A stretch of DNA of 64,000 nt from MED-G116 sp038107835 (GTDB lineage Bacteria; Pseudomonadota; Alphaproteobacteria; Puniceispirillales; Puniceispirillaceae). Both the position numbers and the translations under genes were made by a program. Below the pieces are notes generated by a model, which was not told where the DNA came from, did not search any database, and saw nothing but the letters and a program-made list of their open reading frames with translations. Of this stretch, positions 18,787 through 28,154 are shown one piece after another. The stretch lies in assembly GCA_038107835.1 (NCBI GenBank), contig JAYNHH010000007.1, positions 30,667-94,666 on the forward strand. The letters are read 5' to 3'. Within the stretch, counting starts at the first letter, position 1; every line of letters begins with the position of its first letter.

Positions 18787-19671
18787 ATGCCATCTTTGAA
18801 GGATCTCAAGACGCGTATCAATAGCGTCAAGTCCACGCAGAAAATCACCTCTGCCATGAAAATGGTGGCGGCTGCGAAGCTGCGGCGTGCACAGGAGGCA
18901 GCTGAACAGGGCCGTCCCTATGCCGACAGAATGCGCCAGGTCATGGCCAGCCTTGCGGCGAAATCGGACGGTGTAAACGGTCCGGCACTGCTCGTTGGCA
19001 ACGGTAAATCAGCTACACACCTGCTTGTTGTAATGTCTGCTGACCGCGGTCTGTGTGGTGGGTTCAACGGATCGATCACAAGACAGACCCGTTCCGAGGT
19101 CAGCCGTCTGCAATCAGAAGGCAAGACGGTCAAGCTGCTGATGGTTGGCCGCAAATCGGCGGATGCGCTGCGGCGTGAACTGGGTGAGCTGTATCTCGAC
19201 CGGCTCGAGGGCATTCAGGGAACAAGCGTTTCCTTTGCCGATGCCGACTCGATTGGCAAAACCATCCGGGATGGCTTTGAGGCTGGTGAATTCGACGTCT
19301 GCACCGTCATCTACAACAAATTTGTCAGCGCCATTACCCAGGAAGTGACGTTAACGCAGCTGATTCCTGCTGAGGTTGAATCGGGCGAAGCTGCCGGTGC
19401 TGACGACGCATCAACGGCGAATTATGACTATGAGCCGGAAGAAGACGAACTGCTCGCCAGTCTGTTGCCGCGCAATATCTCGACGCAGATATTTAATGCG
19501 CTGCTCGAATCCTCGGCTTCTGAGCTGGCGGCGCGGATGACAGCAATGGATAATGCCACACGGAATGCAGGCGATCTGATAGACAGGTTGACGCTTGTCT
19601 ATAACCGTTCGCGGCAGGCAACGATTACGAAAGAACTGATTGAGATCATCTCGGGTGCCGAGGCGGTCTAG
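18787..19671 (+). CDS. atpG: ATP synthase gamma subunit
   Basis: A 294-residue rotor shaft of F1. The N-terminal coiled coil begins MPSLKDLKTRINSVKSTQKI, and the C-terminal helix contains ASELAARMTAMDNATRNAGD and ends with RQATITKELIEIISGAEAV, the signature of the family. The central domain is of ordinary length. It lies 54 bases after atpA within the operon. Confidence 0.97.
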   Translation: MPSLKDLKTRINSVKSTQKITSAMKMVAAAKLRRAQEAAEQGRPYADRMRQVMASLAAKSDGVNGPALLVGNGKSATHLLVVMSADRGLCGGFNGSITRQTRSEVSRLQSEGKTVKLLMVGRKSADALRRELGELYLDRLEGIQGTSVSFADADSIGKTIRDGFEAGEFDVCTVIYNKFVSAITQEVTLTQLIPAEVESGEAAGADDASTANYDYEPEEDELLASLLPRNISTQIFNALLESSASELAARMTAMDNATRNAGDLIDRLTLVYNRSRQATITKELIEIISGAEAV

Positions 19672-19744
19672 ACATAGTTGGAAATTGAATAACCACGGGG
19701 ACGGTTTGGCCCCAAAAAACGGTTTAGCTTGGAGTGAATGAACC

Positions 19745-21169
19745 ATGGCAAAAAATGCAATTGGCAAAATCAGTCAGGTCATCGGCGCGGTTGTCGATGT
19801 TGAATTTGATGGCAATCTGCCAGCGATTCAGAACGCGCTTGAGGTCGACAATAATGGCCAGCGTCTGGTCCTTGAAGTTGCTCAGCATCTGGGTGAGTCA
19901 TCAGTACGTACCATCGCGATGGACTCAACCGAGGGTTTGGTTCGTGGCGCTGAAGCGGCTGATACAGGTGCACCGATCACCGTGCCGGTTGGCCCGGAAA
20001 CGCTTGGGCGTATCCTCAATGTGATTGGTGAGCCAGTTGATGAGGGCAAACCGGTCAAATCCAAGAAACATTATCCAATCCACCGTCCTGCGCCCGAATA
20101 TATTGAACAGTCAACCGAGGCCGAAATTCTGGTGACAGGTATCAAGGTTGTCGATCTTCTCGCACCTTATGCAAAAGGTGGTAAAATCGGCCTGTTCGGT
20201 GGTGCCGGTGTTGGCAAGACGGTTTTGATCATGGAACTGATCAATAACGTGGCGAAGGCGCATGGCGGCTATTCGGTATTTGCCGGTGTGGGTGAGCGTA
20301 CACGCGAAGGAAACGACCTGTACCATGAGATGGTTGAATCCGGCGTTATCAAGACAGATGGCGAAGGTTCCAAGGCCGCTCTTGTCTATGGTCAGATGAA
20401 TGAGCCTCCAGGTGCCCGTTCACGTGTTGCCCTGACGGGTTTGACACTGGCTGAATATTTCCGTGATGAAGAAGGCCAGGACGTCCTGTTCTTCGTAGAT
20501 AACATCTTCCGCTTCACCCAAGCTGGCTCGGAAGTGTCGGCGCTGCTTGGCCGCATTCCATCGGCGGTGGGCTATCAGCCAACATTGGCGACTGACATGG
20601 GTGCGCTGCAGGAGCGGATTACAACAACGACCAAGGGTTCGATCACATCGGTTCAGGCGATTTATGTTCCTGCCGACGATCTGACTGACCCGGCACCAGC
20701 CGCATCATTCGCGCATTTGGATGCGACAACCGTTTTGTCACGTCAGATTGCCGAGCTTGGTATCTATCCTGCCGTGGACCCGCTGGACTCATCCTCGCGC
20801 ATGCTTGACCCGAGAATTGTTGGTGATGAGCATTACGAAGTTGCCCGTAATGTTCAGGAGGTCCTGCAGCAGTATAAGTCGCTTCAGGATATCATCGCCA
20901 TTCTTGGAATGGACGAACTGTCCGAGGAAGACAAGCTGACCGTCGCGCGTGCGCGCAAGATCCAGCGTTTCCTCTCACAGCCATTCTTTGTCGCCGAGGT
21001 TTTCACAGGTTCACCTGGCAAGCTGGTCGGGCTGGAAGACACCATCAAGGGCTTTGCCGGCATCATCAATGGTGACTACGACCACCTGCCAGAGGCAGCG
21101 TTCTACATGGTCGGTACGATTGACGAAGCGATCGAAAAGGGTAAAAAACTGGTTCAGGAAGCCGCTTAA
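19745..21169 (+). CDS. atpD: ATP synthase beta subunit
   Basis: A 474-residue catalytic subunit of F1. Walker A GGAGVGKTVL is at about residue 156, the catalytic glutamate lies in GVGERTREGND, Walker B is VLFFVDNIFR, and the DELSEED segment appears as MDELSEEDKLTVARAR near residue 390. It is preceded by the ribosome-binding stretch GGAGTG and lies 73 bases after atpG. Confidence 0.98.
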   Translation: MAKNAIGKISQVIGAVVDVEFDGNLPAIQNALEVDNNGQRLVLEVAQHLGESSVRTIAMDSTEGLVRGAEAADTGAPITVPVGPETLGRILNVIGEPVDEGKPVKSKKHYPIHRPAPEYIEQSTEAEILVTGIKVVDLLAPYAKGGKIGLFGGAGVGKTVLIMELINNVAKAHGGYSVFAGVGERTREGNDLYHEMVESGVIKTDGEGSKAALVYGQMNEPPGARSRVALTGLTLAEYFRDEEGQDVLFFVDNIFRFTQAGSEVSALLGRIPSAVGYQPTLATDMGALQERITTTTKGSITSVQAIYVPADDLTDPAPAASFAHLDATTVLSRQIAELGIYPAVDPLDSSSRMLDPRIVGDEHYEVARNVQEVLQQYKSLQDIIAILGMDELSEEDKLTVARARKIQRFLSQPFFVAEVFTGSPGKLVGLEDTIKGFAGIINGDYDHLPEAAFYMVGTIDEAIEKGKKLVQEAA

Positions 21170-21210
21170 CCCCGCTTGATGGCAGGGCGTTTGGCAAAGG
21201 GTAGGTACTG

Positions 21211-21564
21211 ATGGCTGAAACAACGCAACTCGAATTGGTCACACCAGCCAGAATCATGGTGCAAAAGGCGGCGGAAATGGTCGTCGCACCTGGTGTTGAG
21301 GGGTTGTTTGGTGTGCTTCCACGGCATGCGCCGCTGCTTGCAGATTTGGCACGTGGTGTCATCGAGGTGCATGAAAACGGCAAGATTGTTAACCGCTATA
21401 TGATTGATGGCGGTCTTGCCGATGTCACGCCGGAAGCTGTTACCATTCTGGCGGAACGTGCTGAGGATCTTGACGCGGCAGACGCTGCTGATCTCAACAC
21501 ACGCGCCGATGCCGCGCCTGAAGCTGAGGCAGATTTTCTGCGGGCCGTTGCTGCGGCTCTTTAG
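21211..21564 (+). CDS. atpC: ATP synthase epsilon subunit, short form
   Basis: A 117-residue protein with the complete beta-sandwich domain (residues 1-84, including GVEGLFGVLPRHAPLL and MIDGGLADVTPEAVTILAERAE). The C-terminal part is only about 29 residues (DAADLNTRADAAPEAEADF and beyond), enough for one helix rather than the usual two-helix hairpin that inhibits ATP hydrolysis in E. coli. The frame ends at a normal stop followed by a terminator, so this is a true short form. It closes the atp operon. Confidence 0.93.
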   Translation: MAETTQLELVTPARIMVQKAAEMVVAPGVEGLFGVLPRHAPLLADLARGVIEVHENGKIVNRYMIDGGLADVTPEAVTILAERAEDLDAADAADLNTRADAAPEAEADFLRAVAAAL

Positions 21565-21589
21565 ACAGTTAAAAAAGAATGAACAGAAC

Positions 21590-21617
21590 GGCCCGGCATT
21601 GCCGGGCCTTTCTATTT
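21590..21617 (+). terminator. Terminator after the atp operon
   Basis: A perfect eight-base stem GGCCCGGC / GCCGGGCC (arms 21590-21597 and 21601-21608) with an ATT loop is followed by TTTCTATTT. It ends the atpHAGDC transcript 26 bases after the atpC stop. The last bases overlap the stop codon of the opposing rppH gene, so the same stem may also limit read-through from that side. Confidence 0.85.
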
Positions 21618-22121
21618 GGCAGTGATGATCTGCGCCTGTTCGATATGCGGTTTGAAGGCGGTGAGCACATGGCGATAGACATCACGCTTGAACGGTACCG
21701 CCAGATCAATCAGCCTGTCTGGTAACAGCCATTTCCATTCACAGAATTCAGGCTCGGCGGTTTCAATATTGATGTCAGCATCGGCGCCATTATAGCGCAA
21801 CAGCATCCATTTCTGCTTCTGGCCCTTATATTGGCCATGCCACAGCCGCTCTGCAAGGGCCATGGGGATATCATAGTTAAGCCATTCTTCAATCTCATGA
21901 AGCACGGTGGCTTTGCGGGTGCCAATTTCTTCTTCCATTTCCCGCAGGCAGGCCTCACGCGGTGTTTCACCAAGGTCGATCCCGCCCTGTGGCATCTGCC
22001 AGGCCTCGGCCCGGCTGTCGATCCGTCGACCGGCAAAGACCAAGCCATTGCCATTGATCAGGAAAATACCAACACAGGGCCGATAGGGCCGTTCGTCATA
22101 GGGAATAATCGGCGCCGTCAT
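21612..22121 (-). CDS. rppH: RNA pyrophosphohydrolase (Nudix)
   Basis: A 169-residue Nudix hydrolase that removes pyrophosphate from the 5' end of mRNA and so starts RNase E decay. The Nudix box runs from GGIDLGETP to REMEEEIG (about residues 45-67), and the N-terminus YRPCVGIFLINGNGLVFAGRR is typical of RppH. Its ATG overlaps the ctpA stop by four bases (ATGA), so the two are translationally coupled. It ends tail to tail with the atp operon. Confidence 0.94.
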   Translation of the reverse strand: MTAPIIPYDERPYRPCVGIFLINGNGLVFAGRRIDSRAEAWQMPQGGIDLGETPREACLREMEEEIGTRKATVLHEIEEWLNYDIPMALAERLWHGQYKGQKQKWMLLRYNGADADINIETAEPEFCEWKWLLPDRLIDLAVPFKRDVYRHVLTAFKPHIEQAQIITAK

Positions 22122-23437
22122 GATGGTGACTTTATTGATTCAAAAACGCTGATTCCACGGATCAGATCAAGAGCGCGGGCAAGCTGGAAATCGATCTTCG
22201 ATTGGTCGAACGGTTCCTTGTCCTCGTCCTCATTCTGCGCTTCGACGTCTGAGTCCTCGCTGCCATCAAGTGCGCCTTTTAAATTTTCCTCGCGGAAATT
22301 TCCACCATCGAGTTTCTCGATGCGGGCCAGCGCGACCTCGATGTCGGGCGTGATACCCCTGCCCTGGATGGATTCGCCCGAGGGTGTGTAATAGCGGGCC
22401 GTCGTCAGACGTATCGCGGCGGTGTTGGATACAGGTATCACCGACTGGACGGACCCCTTGCCAAAAGTGCGTGTGCCAAGCAGAATCGCCCGCTTATGGT
22501 CTTTGAGGGCACCAGCCACAATCTCCGATGCGGATGCTGAGCCGGAATTGATAAGCACAACAAGGGGCAATCCGCGTGCAATATCACCAGCACGTGCATA
22601 GACATGGCTGCCTTCATCTGCGTTGCGGCCACGTGTCGAGACAATCTCGCCCTCCTCAAGGAAAGCGTCGCTGACCGCTACAGCCTCATTCAACAACCCA
22701 CCAGGATTGTTTCTGAGATCCAGAACGATGCCCTTTAGATTGTCTCCCTCGCTTGCAAAGAAATCGCCAACCGCATCCTGCAGGCCGGGACTCGTCTGTT
22801 CGGAAAAGGTCGTCAGCCGGACATAGCCGATACCGTCGAAAATTTCTGAGCGCACGGATTTGATTTTGATGAAATCCCGGACGAGCGTGACGTCAAAAGG
22901 TTCGCCCTGCTCACGCTGTACTTTCACGGTAACTTTGGAGCCAACCTTGCCCCGCAGCTTTTCAACGGCTTCCGAGAGTTGCAGACCGATGATCGACTCA
23001 TCATCAACGGCGATGATATAGTCCTCAGGCTGCAGCCCGGCCTTGGCAGCTGGCGTATCATCAATCGGCGATACAACCTTGACCATTCCTTTTTCGAGGG
23101 TGATTTCAATGCCAAGTCCGCCAAAACGGCCTTTCGTCTGGACCTGCATCGAGTTGTAGTTGTCGGTATCCAGGTAGCTCGAATGGGGATCAAGTGATGA
23201 CAGCATGCCTGTGATTGCTGCCTCGACCAGTTCCTTGTCCTCAACCTCATCGACATAAGATTCACGGATCCGTTGGAACACGTCACCAAAGAGTCCGAGT
23301 TGACGATAGGTTTCCTGTTGCTCATCAGACTGCGCGGTGGTCAGTGACGGTACGGCCATGCCACCAACGAAAAGCAGGCCGCCCAGCGCCAGCATCTGCC
23401 AGAATCGGATGTGCCGAAATGAAAATCCCAGTTGCAT
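22118..23437 (-). CDS. ctpA: Carboxy-terminal processing protease (S41 family)
   Basis: A 439-residue periplasmic serine protease anchored by an N-terminal signal/membrane segment (residues 12-31). A PDZ domain spans about 100-180, and the protease domain contains VLDLRNNPGGLL, the catalytic serine in GSASASEI (about 299-306) and Lys327 in TFGKGSVQ. The C-terminal 60 residues are acidic (DSDVEAQNEDEDKEPFD). In relatives an envC-type M23 peptidase gene usually lies between gpmI and ctpA; here only 133 non-coding bases separate them. Confidence 0.93.
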   Translation of the reverse strand: MQLGFSFRHIRFWQMLALGGLLFVGGMAVPSLTTAQSDEQQETYRQLGLFGDVFQRIRESYVDEVEDKELVEAAITGMLSSLDPHSSYLDTDNYNSMQVQTKGRFGGLGIEITLEKGMVKVVSPIDDTPAAKAGLQPEDYIIAVDDESIIGLQLSEAVEKLRGKVGSKVTVKVQREQGEPFDVTLVRDFIKIKSVRSEIFDGIGYVRLTTFSEQTSPGLQDAVGDFFASEGDNLKGIVLDLRNNPGGLLNEAVAVSDAFLEEGEIVSTRGRNADEGSHVYARAGDIARGLPLVVLINSGSASASEIVAGALKDHKRAILLGTRTFGKGSVQSVIPVSNTAAIRLTTARYYTPSGESIQGRGITPDIEVALARIEKLDGGNFREENLKGALDGSEDSDVEAQNEDEDKEPFDQSKIDFQLARALDLIRGISVFESIKSPS

Positions 23438-23570
23438 CTATTTCAACTCCACTTGCCATTTCAGCACGTCGCCACCAGTGCGCGCATAATGTTACCATTT
23501 AGTGTTTAAATCAAATATTGCAACATGGTGCCAGCGCGCTTGAGATGACGCAAGCGTTCCGGCACGGCTC

Positions 23571-25106
23571 CTATCGCAACAGCGAGGTGCCGGTCATCTC
23601 ACCGGGTTTGGCGATGCCGAGCATTTCCAGCAGGCTTGGTGCAAGATCGGCAAGCCGTCCGTCAACAATGGTGGCAGAGGGGCTGGCGTTGACCAGGATC
23701 AGCGGCACAAGATTCGTTGTGTGTGCGGTATGCGGTGAATCAGCCTGATCGTCCCACATCACCTCGCAATTGCCGTGATCGGCTGTGAGGAGCATCTGGC
23801 CCCCGGCCGACACCAGTGCATTGGCAATCTGCCCGACACAGTCATCGACTGTTTCAACCGCGGTGATCGCTGCCTGTAGGTCACCCGTGTGCCCGACCAT
23901 GTCCGGATTGGCAAAATTGACAATGATCAGATCATGCTGACGGGTGTTGATGCTGTCCAGCGCTGCAGCCAGAACACCTTCGGCATTCATTTCCGGTTGC
24001 TGATCATAGGTTGCCACCATTGGTGATTGCACCATGCAGCGGTCCTCGTCAGGCTGGCTCGTCTCATCGCCACCATTGAAGAAAAATGTCACATGCGGAT
24101 ATTTTTCGGTTTCGGCAAGCCGCAATTGGCGCCTGCCTGCGGCCGCAACAACCTCGCCAAGCGTCTTTGTCAGTTCCAGTGGGGGAAACAGCGTCTGCAT
24201 GCAGGTAGCAAGAGTATCGGAGTAGGTTGTCATGCCGATGGCTGTGGATATCTTGGGTGGGGCGGCATCAAAGCCAACTGTTTCCGGCAGCAGCATGGCA
24301 TTCAATAGTTGCCGCGCCCGATCAGCCCGAAAATTGATGAAGATCAGCGCATCGCCATCCTGCATCCCGGCATAATTTCCAACCACACGTGGGCGGATGA
24401 ATTCATCACTCTCGCCGGCATCATAGGCATCGACGATGGCATCGGTGGCTGATGCAAAGGGCTGTTGCCCGGTGCTGGCGGAAATGATCGCGTCGAAGGC
24501 GCATTTTGTCCGATCCCACCGTTTGTCGCGATCCATTGCATAATAGCGGCCGATGATCGTGGCAATGGCGCTGTTGTTCGGTAATGTCCGGGCGAAATCT
24601 GCGACGCTCTGTCCGGCGATTCTAGGCAGGACATCGCGGCCATCAGTGAAACCATGTATCGCAACACGGACGCCCGCATCACACAGGCCGTTGGTGATCG
24701 CCAGCATATGGTCCTGATGCGAATGCACACCGCCATCAGAGAGCAGCCCCATGACATGGGCGGTACCGCCGGTTGCAGCCAGTTGCGTGGCAAGGGTCAA
24801 CAGCAATGGGTGTGCTGCAAGTGAACCGTCAGAGGTCGCTTTGTTTATTCTTGGCAGATCCTGCATGACAATTCTGCCAGCGCCGATATTCATATGACCG
24901 ACCTCAGAATTGCCAACTTGGCCTTCGGGAAGGCCTACATCAGGGCCAGCCGCAGCAAGAAAACTGTGTGGATATTCACCACGCAGCCGATCAAAATTCG
25001 GTGTTCTGGCAAGCGCAACAGCGTTGTTGCTGGTCGATTCGCGATGGCCCCACCCATCCATGATACACAGAACGACAGGGCCTGTTTTCTTGTTTTCCTG
25101 TGACAT
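23571..25106 (-). CDS. gpmI: 2,3-bisphosphoglycerate-independent phosphoglycerate mutase
   Basis: A 511-residue Mn-dependent enzyme that interconverts 3- and 2-phosphoglycerate. The N-terminal PVVLCIMDGWGHRE holds the first metal ligand, and the phosphorylated nucleophile is Ser67 in GNSEVGHMNIGAGR. The C-terminal metal site is in LLTADHGNCEVMWD. Length is typical. It is followed by ctpA and preceded by rlmH on the same strand. Confidence 0.96.
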   Translation of the reverse strand: MSQENKKTGPVVLCIMDGWGHRESTSNNAVALARTPNFDRLRGEYPHSFLAAAGPDVGLPEGQVGNSEVGHMNIGAGRIVMQDLPRINKATSDGSLAAHPLLLTLATQLAATGGTAHVMGLLSDGGVHSHQDHMLAITNGLCDAGVRVAIHGFTDGRDVLPRIAGQSVADFARTLPNNSAIATIIGRYYAMDRDKRWDRTKCAFDAIISASTGQQPFASATDAIVDAYDAGESDEFIRPRVVGNYAGMQDGDALIFINFRADRARQLLNAMLLPETVGFDAAPPKISTAIGMTTYSDTLATCMQTLFPPLELTKTLGEVVAAAGRRQLRLAETEKYPHVTFFFNGGDETSQPDEDRCMVQSPMVATYDQQPEMNAEGVLAAALDSINTRQHDLIIVNFANPDMVGHTGDLQAAITAVETVDDCVGQIANALVSAGGQMLLTADHGNCEVMWDDQADSPHTAHTTNLVPLILVNASPSATIVDGRLADLAPSLLEMLGIAKPGEMTGTSLLR

Positions 25107-25174
25107 GCCAGTTTTATAATCATGCTGTCAGCCAAAGTACAGATGGCTGTCCTGTGGCAGCTATGGAATGCCCG

Positions 25175-25633
25175 TCAATTGCCGCGATGATAGGGGTGGC
25201 CTGACAGAATTGCACTTGCCCGGTAAAGCTGTTCTGCAAGCATTGCGCGGAATAGCATATGCGGCCAGATCGCACTGCCAAAGGACATCATCAGGTCCGC
25301 CCGTTGATGGATGTCACGATCATGGCCATCGGCACCGCCAATGGCAAAATAGACTGCTTGCTGGCCCTCGTCTCGCCAGCTGCCAATTTTGCTGGCCAGC
25401 AGCTCGGAGGAGATGTCCTTGCCGCGTGGATCAAGGCAGACAAGGATGGCATTGTCCGGCACCAGCCGTAACAAGAGTCTCGTCTCATCCTGTTGGCGCT
25501 TGGGACCAGCAGGGAGTTTTGAGTCAATTTCCCGGATCTCACCGCCTTCCGGCAGGCGCTTGATATAGCTGGTGGCAAGGTCATGTTCGGGGGAATTTCG
25601 TCCCTTTCCCACCGCAAGAATAACCAGCTTCAT
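25175..25633 (-). CDS. rlmH: 23S rRNA (pseudouridine1915-N3) methyltransferase
   Basis: A 152-residue SPOUT methyltransferase that modifies pseudouridine 1915 in helix 69 of 23S rRNA. The start MKLVILAVGKG, the SAM-binding knot YFAIGGADGHD (about residues 94-104), and the C-terminal AEQLYRASAILSGHPYHRG are the family signatures. It sits next to rsfS, the usual order in bacteria, so both ribosome factors are made together. Confidence 0.95.
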   Translation of the reverse strand: MKLVILAVGKGRNSPEHDLATSYIKRLPEGGEIREIDSKLPAGPKRQQDETRLLLRLVPDNAILVCLDPRGKDISSELLASKIGSWRDEGQQAVYFAIGGADGHDRDIHQRADLMMSFGSAIWPHMLFRAMLAEQLYRASAILSGHPYHRGN

Positions 25634-25745
25634 TGGCAGGCCCCTCTGGCTGGAATTGGGTCATCGGTTCGGTATCCGGCCGAAACCGGCCCGGCACTCT
25701 GCGTCCATGGCGGCAGCGAACAGGCTCGCCATCCATCACTCCGGT

Positions 25746-26114
25746 CTAGTCGCGTCCCACTGTGACCACTTCTTCATCCGAGGCATCCATCCACATTCGC
25801 TCCAGCCCGTAGAAGTCACGAACCTCAGGGCGGAAAAGATGGACGATCACATCGTTCGCATCAAGCAGAACCCAATCTGCCTGCCGCATGCCTTCAAGCC
25901 CCAGCAAACTGACCCCAGCCTGTTTGAGCTTGAACTCGATATGCTCGGCCATTGCAGCAACCTGACGCGACGACGTACCACTCGCAATGACCATGTAATC
26001 AGCCATTGAGGATTTGCCTTGCAGGGGAATTGTCAGGATGTTTTCGGCTTTGTCAGCATCAAGTGATGATGTGACCAGATCAAGAATCTGATCAGCTTTT
26101 GGTGGCGAAAGCAC
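25746..26114 (-). CDS. rsfS: Ribosome silencing factor RsfS
   Basis: A protein of about 122 residues that binds L14 and blocks subunit joining when nutrients are low. Family motifs are KAENILTIPLQGKSSMADYM, ASGTSSRQVAAMAEHIE and ADWVLLDANDVIVHLF. No ATG lies at the expected place. The GTG at 26114 gives a sensible N-terminus but its GGAG is 16 bases away; an ATT codon seven bases after the GGAG would fit spacing better but is a rare start. A longer frame opens to 26261, overlapping nadD. Confidence 0.88.
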   Translation of the reverse strand: MLSPPKADQILDLVTSSLDADKAENILTIPLQGKSSMADYMVIASGTSSRQVAAMAEHIEFKLKQAGVSLLGLEGMRQADWVLLDANDVIVHLFRPEVRDFYGLERMWMDASDEEVVTVGRD

Positions 26115-26191
26115 TTTAGTAATGATGTTTCTCCAAAAGTTTGCCTGGTTGCTGGGCTGGTAAAAGAACGTCTTCACAAATGAAAAAACGC

Positions 26192-26818
26192 CTATAATTT
26201 CAGGCCCAGCGCCCGAAGCGCAGTTGCCGACGCATGGTGTCGGCGTTCCGATATGAAGCACCAGATTGGTGGTTTTGCCCGGTTTTCACGTTCCAGCTTT
26301 CCAAGCCGTCTTGCCGGAACGCAACCGGATAAAATGAACCGTCCGACGCTTAACGCAGCATAAGAATAGCCCGGTCGGTCAATTACGGCAATGGGGATCC
26401 GGCCCACAATGTCACGATGCCGGTGCCATTTGCGAAACTGCACCAGATTATCGGCTCCCATAATCCAGAAAAAATTTATTCTGGGAGCAACCTTTTGCAG
26501 AAATTTCAATGTGTTGAGAGTGTAGTTGTTGCGCGCTCCCAATTCTGGGGCAATCACCCGAATGTAGTTTCTCCCGCTGACAAGTTTGCGGGCATGTGCC
26601 AACCGGTGCTGTAGCAGGGCCATATCCACCGATGGTTTGAGCGGATTTTGCGGTGTCACCATCCACCATATCTCATCAAGGCCAAGAGTCTTTCTGGCCA
26701 ATGCCGCCATATGGAGATGGCCATCATGGGCCGGGTTGAAGGACCCGCCAATCAACCCGACACTCCGCCGCCGCGAATCATGAAACAGACAAGGTGTCAG
26801 ATGCCGACGGTGCGCCAC
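26192..26818 (-). CDS. nadD: Nicotinate-nucleotide adenylyltransferase
   Basis: A roughly 208-residue enzyme that makes deamido-NAD from nicotinate mononucleotide and ATP. The nucleotidyltransferase motif GGSFNPAHDGHL and the WWMVTPQNPLK loop identify it. The GTG at 26818 is preferred because GAGGG lies seven bases before it and it clears the proA stop by 10 bases; the ATG codons at 26851 and 26866 overlap proA. The C-terminal SERRHHASATALRALG corresponds to the usual ISSTxIR motif, with Ala in place of one Ser. Confidence 0.92.
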   Translation of the reverse strand: MAHRRHLTPCLFHDSRRRSVGLIGGSFNPAHDGHLHMAALARKTLGLDEIWWMVTPQNPLKPSVDMALLQHRLAHARKLVSGRNYIRVIAPELGARNNYTLNTLKFLQKVAPRINFFWIMGADNLVQFRKWHRHRDIVGRIPIAVIDRPGYSYAALSVGRFILSGCVPARRLGKLERENRAKPPIWCFISERRHHASATALRALGLKL

Positions 26819-26828
26819 GTCGGCACCC

Positions 26829-28142
26829 TCATGCCGGGCGGGTTTGACCATCGCCTCTGACAACATATTTGAAGCTCGTCAACTGCGCGGCGCCAACAGG
26901 GCCACGCGCATGCATCCGCCCTGTGGCAATGCCAATTTCAGCGCCCATGCCAAATTCGCCACCATCAGCGAACTGGGTCGAAGCGTTGACCATGACGATG
27001 GCGCTGTCCACCTGCGCCAGAAACATATCTGCGTCATGGGCATCTTCAGTGATGATGCAATCCGTATGGTCAGAACCGTAGCGGTCAATATGTGCAATCG
27101 CGGCGTCCAGACCGTCGACGATTTTCACTGCGATGATGCTGTCCAGATATTCCGTGCGCCAATCTTCTTCTGTTGCCACTTCCATATCGGTGATGATGGA
27201 TCTTGCCGCCTCGTCACCGCGCAGATTGCATCCGGCCCTGCGCAGTTGGTCTGCTATCTCGGGTAGCATGGTGCTGGCAACCGCCTTGTCGATCAGCAAA
27301 GTCTCTGCCGCCCCGCAGATGCCAGTTCGCCGCATCTTCGCATTGACCACAACCGCACAGGCCTTGTCCAGATCGGCATTGGCACTGACATAGACATGGC
27401 AGATGCCCTCAAGATGCGCGAACACCGGAACGCGGGCCTCGGTCTGAACACGTTCAACAAGTGATTTGCCGCCCCGTGGAATGATCACATCAATTTCGCC
27501 ACTTGCCGTCAGCATCGCCCCCACAATATTGCGATCTGCGGTCGGGACGATTTGCACCGCCCCGCCGGGCAGGCCCGCAGATACAAGCCCCTCGGACAGC
27601 AGCCCGGCAAGAATTTTCGAGGTGTGATGGCTGTCCGAACCACCGCGCAGAATGGCGGCGTTCCCGGACATCAGGCACAGGCCACCCGCATCAACGGTGA
27701 CATTGGGGCGCGACTCGTAGATGACGCCAATTACACCAAGCGGTGTGGAAATGCGCGAGATATCAAGTCCGTTCGGACGCGTCCATCGGGCGAGCGTTGC
27801 GCCCAGTGGATCGGCAAGGCTGGCAATTGCCTCAAGTCCGGCTGCCATGGCCTCAATCCGCTGTTCGGTCAGTGTCAAACGGTCAATGAAGGCGCTGGAT
27901 GTGCCTTTCTCGGTGGCGGCCAGAATGTCGGCTTCATTCGCATTCAGAATGTCGGCATCCCCGGCACGCAGCAATCTGGCCGCGGCAAAAAGCGCATTGC
28001 AGCGTGTCTCATAGCTGCTGACGGCCAGCTCCTTCTGGGCCGCGCGTGCCCTCTCAACCATTTCACTGACCAGTTGCCTACTGGCGCTCGATGATATTTT
28101 TTCAGCTGTCATTGGTCTTAATCCCTGACTTGAGAGCCTCAT
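26829..28142 (-). CDS. proA: Glutamate-5-semialdehyde dehydrogenase (gamma-glutamyl phosphate reductase)
   Basis: A 437-residue NADPH-dependent enzyme for the second step of proline synthesis. The catalytic cysteine is in RRTGICGAAETLL, and PLGVIGVIYESRPNVT and GNAAILRGGSDSHHT mark the aldehyde dehydrogenase fold. An internal ATG at 28112 (MTAEKISS) preceded by AGGG is an equally good start and would give 427 residues. It follows proB by 12 bases, so both proline genes form one unit. Confidence 0.95.
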   Translation of the reverse strand: MRLSSQGLRPMTAEKISSSASRQLVSEMVERARAAQKELAVSSYETRCNALFAAARLLRAGDADILNANEADILAATEKGTSSAFIDRLTLTEQRIEAMAAGLEAIASLADPLGATLARWTRPNGLDISRISTPLGVIGVIYESRPNVTVDAGGLCLMSGNAAILRGGSDSHHTSKILAGLLSEGLVSAGLPGGAVQIVPTADRNIVGAMLTASGEIDVIIPRGGKSLVERVQTEARVPVFAHLEGICHVYVSANADLDKACAVVVNAKMRRTGICGAAETLLIDKAVASTMLPEIADQLRRAGCNLRGDEAARSIITDMEVATEEDWRTEYLDSIIAVKIVDGLDAAIAHIDRYGSDHTDCIITEDAHDADMFLAQVDSAIVMVNASTQFADGGEFGMGAEIGIATGRMHARGPVGAAQLTSFKYVVRGDGQTRPA

Positions 28143-28154
28143 GGTCTGGTTCCG

